From Armigeres subalbatus (taxonomy: Eukaryota; Arthropoda; Insecta; Diptera; Culicidae): a DNA stretch of 64,000 nucleotides. Both the position numbers and the translations under genes were made by a program. The stretch is taken from contig NC_085140.1 in assembly GCF_024139115.2 (NCBI RefSeq), forward strand, positions 297,195,293 through 297,259,292, written 5' to 3'. Positions 61,054-64,000 of this stretch are shown here, one piece after another. Below the pieces are notes generated by a model. That model worked only from the letters and a program-made list of their open reading frames with translations, made no database searches and had not been told where the DNA came from. Positions within the stretch are counted from its first letter, which is position 1; each line of letters starts with the position of its first letter.

Positions 61054-62449
61054 CCAACTAACAATTTTGGTGCTAAAAGCTTCAACTTCTAGCCTTTGGC
61101 TGTATACTATTTGAATAAAAGCAGCCAATGCTGAATAAAAGAAAAGCCTCCGCAAATAATCTCTTAAACTTCAACTCGACTATTACCCAAATATCTATCA
61201 GCTAGTCAGTTTGTGCCGAATATATTTCATCTTTTATCGTTTATGCAGCTTTCATATAGTCATAAAACAGCTCTGTCTGAATTAGCAACAAAGCTTATCG
61301 GTTAAGAGCTCATGTATGTAACTGAGTTGCTTGTTAGCAACTTCCCATATTACGGTGAGTGGCATTCACAATGAAAAAGTTTTCGCTGTTGTTATAGCAC
61401 TAACAATATAGCGTAATGGCGCTATAAATGAACTAACGAAGCTTTTAGGCAACTTCTGTATCTTTGAAGATTACACAACGTTTAAGTAAACCTTATACTG
61501 CTTCTTTTACTAGCTTATCAGTATGGAACGTCAAAACCGCAATGTTTACATTTGATTTTTGTTGCCGGAGCTGTGTATGAGCTATTGATTTCTGTAATGC
61601 AGCTACAAAGGTATTCACCTGCTCTTATAGCAACTGACAAAGCGCTGTCATTAATGCTAGCAGATAGTGTAAGAAAACAAGCCATCTAGAAGCGATATTT
61701 CTGTTGACGGCTACTGTTAAACGATTAGCAGCAGAGTAGCATCTATACAGATCGAAAAAATGTTGCCTAAAAACAATTTCAGCGATTGATGATGCATAAA
61801 AGTTAGCCAACAGAACATGCTGATAGATGTTTGAATAATGGTTGATATAATGCTGAAAGCATAATTTTGAAGCTTATGTGCTAAAAGCAGCATGTAGGCC
61901 TCTTTCTAACGTTTATACAGCATGAATCCGAAAATAGCGTTAGCAAAATAACCTATAGGGTATGCGAAGAAGCACATCCATAATTTTCTTTGTTATTTAC
62001 ATATGTCAAAGTGACGGTGATGACAGAGCAGCGGCCATTGAATCAGGAGATCAGGAGTTCGAATCTAGGTAGCAACAAAATTGATATTAGAGTTTTCACA
62101 AAAAAAAACATTAAATAAACTCCGAAATTTACTTTCCTTTCAAATAATATTTAATCAAATTGAATTAAGTGGCTGTATAAAACTTATTTAACAGATTCAA
62201 AAAGTCTGAATAAGCGCCATTGAAGCGAATTATATTACTAAATGGTTTAGTAAAGATTGAGAAAAAATTGTGTAACATGCTGTAAAGTAGTTGTGCAGGC
62301 ACGTCAAAAACAGCTGAATAGATTCGCCAGATTTGCTAGTAAAAGCATTGAATAGAAGTTCTTGACCATATCTATAGCACACATATTCAGCTTGAAGCCG
62401 TATAGACGAGTTGAAATAACATTTACATTGACATCAAATGTTAGTTGGG
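61054..62449. mobile_element. 1.4-kb non-autonomous element, copy 2 (cccaactaaca ends)
   Basis: Inverted orientation of the 17278-18581 copy. The ends cccaactaacaattttgg and ...atgttagttggg are flanked by TA (61052-61053 and 62450-62451). It lacks the 146-bp insertion of copy 1. The interior contains ggagttcgaatctaggtagc, a faint B-box-like string also present in copy 1. No transposase. Confidence 0.75.
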
Positions 62450-62749
62450 TATTTTTTTTCCAAAAAAAGAGAATTACTGACAAACATCCGGCACAGGAAA
62501 ATGATTAATTGGGCAAACATAAAAATGGGAAGGGTTTTCATTTAAGAAGTCGTGAAATATGACAGTAGCTCTGTAAAGCTGGAAACGGCGACATAGCCTT
62601 CAAACAAATGATTTCTAGGATTTTTTTTTTTTCAAATGGGCCTAATTGATTCTGACCTTGATTTTTTGGAACAGCGATTGTGTTATTAATTCTTACTATA
62701 CATACTATATTACTTAAAAATACGATTTTGATTTTTTTTTTCAGGTGAA

Positions 62750-63163
62750 AAATGGGGGAACAATGTTTTTCTTAATAACTCCGGAACGCAATGGCCGACT
62801 GGGCCAATCTGCAATAGCAAAAATTAGGAAAGATTCCGCGTCGAATGCAATCTGTTGCAAGCAAAGGATAAGGCTAAGTAAAAAAAAGTGTGTCTTACAT
62901 TTTTTTTGTACACAGAAACATACAGACATCACCTCAATTCGTCGAGCTGAGTCGATTGGTGTATAACACTATGGGTTTCCGAGCCTTTGCTAGCAGCACA
63001 CATGTTCCTCATTGGTTTCTGCAACTGATATGTGACCAGATTCAGTCACAATCAAGTTGCTGTAACCTTTTTTGTCTGACTTGTGCTGCTCGGGTTCTAT
63101 CAAAGTTCGATTTTGGAGTGATCTTATAGCCTTTACGTATATACTTTGTATACGCGAAAGGCA
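62750..63163 (-). mobile_element. MITE of the cctttctcgt family, reverse copy
   Basis: On the minus strand it starts gcctttcgcgtatacaaagt and runs through aaggctataagatcactcc, cactatgggtttccgagcc (complement), cgactcagctcgacgaattg and ggtgatgtctgtatg to ttgcattcgacgcggaatc and actccggaacg. The right-hand terminal part is missing. Confidence 0.65.
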
Positions 63164-64000
63164 AAACAAAACAAATTACATGCTAGTGGGCGGAACCCAG
63201 CACGACAGGGCCCGCCTGGGAAACAGTGTTATGATCGACGGGGATATCTTTGAGGTGGTCGATTAATTCGTCTACCTTGGATCTTTGCTAACGACTGATA
63301 CTAATGTTAATCGTCAAATACGAAGGCGCATCATCTGTGGATCCCAGGCATACTACCTACGGGCTCCAGAAGAAACTTCGGTAAAGAGGTGAGCCAGCCC
63401 AGGGCTGCAAATCTCTATAATAAAGACATAAACTGCAGTAAAAAAAAACATTCACACCCGCATCAAATGTGTCATGTACAAAACGATTATGAGACCGGCG
63501 ATCCACTGCGGAAATGAGACTTGGATCATGTTCGAGGAGGACTTCAAGCCCTCGGGGTATTCGAGAGACGCGTGCTTAGGACCAGGGTGTAAAATAATCT
63601 AAATTTTTTGGTGAAGTCCATTTTTCTTCATTTACTTCGTTTACTTCCGACACATTCATAGTCGGCTCTGGACAGTCAATATTCAGTTGAATATTAGTCA
63701 TTGAATATTTATGCACATTATTCAGTTGATTCAAGGAGGCGTGGAGCGCAGCGAGAAAGATGGGCTCACTAGGTACAGAACAACTTGGCCAGCATGGGGC
63801 GCAATCGAGGATGGAAAGATGTGTATTGTAGCGTCAAATTGTTGATTCAATGTTATCTGTTCTGCTGATACAAGCTAAATAAATTAATGAATCTGCACAT
63901 TATCATCGGCATTATGAAGCCAATGCAGATCAGCGTGTAACTAAATCGAAGCCCAATCAGTGAAAGTTAACTTATTCATTCATGTTTTAATAACTATAAT

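Larger units (their letters stand above)
58458..63890 (+). mobile_element. Second RTE (JAM1-like) copy, split by ~4.4 kb of insertions
   Basis: 58458-58763 matches the RTE at 42154-42475 (gcctgttgtccaaccttgcg, gtacgattttcaacagatcc, ggatgacatggacattgtca), with motif C readable as FADDMDIV. It stops at gcatcgaaaacaaggta. 63175-63890 resumes at tacatgctagtgggcggaac, the next RTE segment, and runs to the 3' end actaaata-like near 63885. The two halves meet at the same point of the reference copy, so they are one insertion opened by later ones. Strongly decayed; 63580-63740 is a further non-RTE insert. Confidence 0.7.

Overview
The window looks like nuclear DNA of a culicine mosquito, most probably Aedes. 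It is AT-rich, has short introns inside genes but long transposon-filled DNA between them, and carries tRNA-derived SINEs of the Feilai type, RTE/JAM1-like, Jockey-clade and R1-clade non-LTR retrotransposons and many MITEs. The host genes (enolase, a fibrinogen-related protein, condensin SMC4, a PGAP5/MPPE1-like phosphoesterase) are clear insect-type genes. Species assignment is inference; no database was searched.

Host genes are few and all lie on the minus strand. (1) 2132-2683: the first three coding exons of a PGAP5/MPPE1-like metallophosphoesterase; the rest lies beyond the left edge. (2) 19926-21043: a complete two-exon secreted fibrinogen-domain protein (FREP/angiopoietin-like). (3) 22658-24551: complete enolase in two coding exons plus an inferred non-coding first exon. 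(4) 52062-53073: the last two coding exons of SMC4; the preceding intron fills the window to its right edge, so it is at least 10.9 kb. A 111-codon minus-strand ORF at 37652-37987 and a broken C2H2 zinc-finger ORF at 32979-35155 are weaker candidates.

Most of the rest is transposon debris that can be ordered by nesting. 11.5-17.1 kb: a foldback-like element whose arms hold a ~152-bp tandem repeat in opposing orientations, split by a 3.54-kb long-TIR transposon with a broken transposase, itself split by an 890-bp element with similar ends. 39.7-46.7 kb: an RTE retrotransposon split by a 3.07-kb hAT-like element (8-bp target duplication, with a TA-flanked MITE inside) and by a 532-bp hAT-like MITE. 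47.8-48.7 kb: a TTAA-flanked piggyBac-like element holding a Helitron fragment. 54.4-56.7 kb: an R1-clade element that lost nearly all of ORF2. 56.7-57.3 kb: two 180-bp MITEs facing each other around a third. 58.5-63.9 kb: a second RTE copy split by about 4.4 kb of foldbacks, inverted minisatellites and a 1.4-kb non-autonomous element that also occurs at 17.3-18.6 kb.

The host genes have no evident functional relation to each other. No tRNA or rRNA gene, CRISPR array or recognisable viral gene was seen. The most unusual structures are the foldback/inverted-array composite at 11.5-17.1 kb, the near-perfect 241-bp palindrome with a tRNA B-box-like motif at 38.5-38.8 kb, and the paired inverted 17-bp minisatellites at 60.0-60.7 kb.
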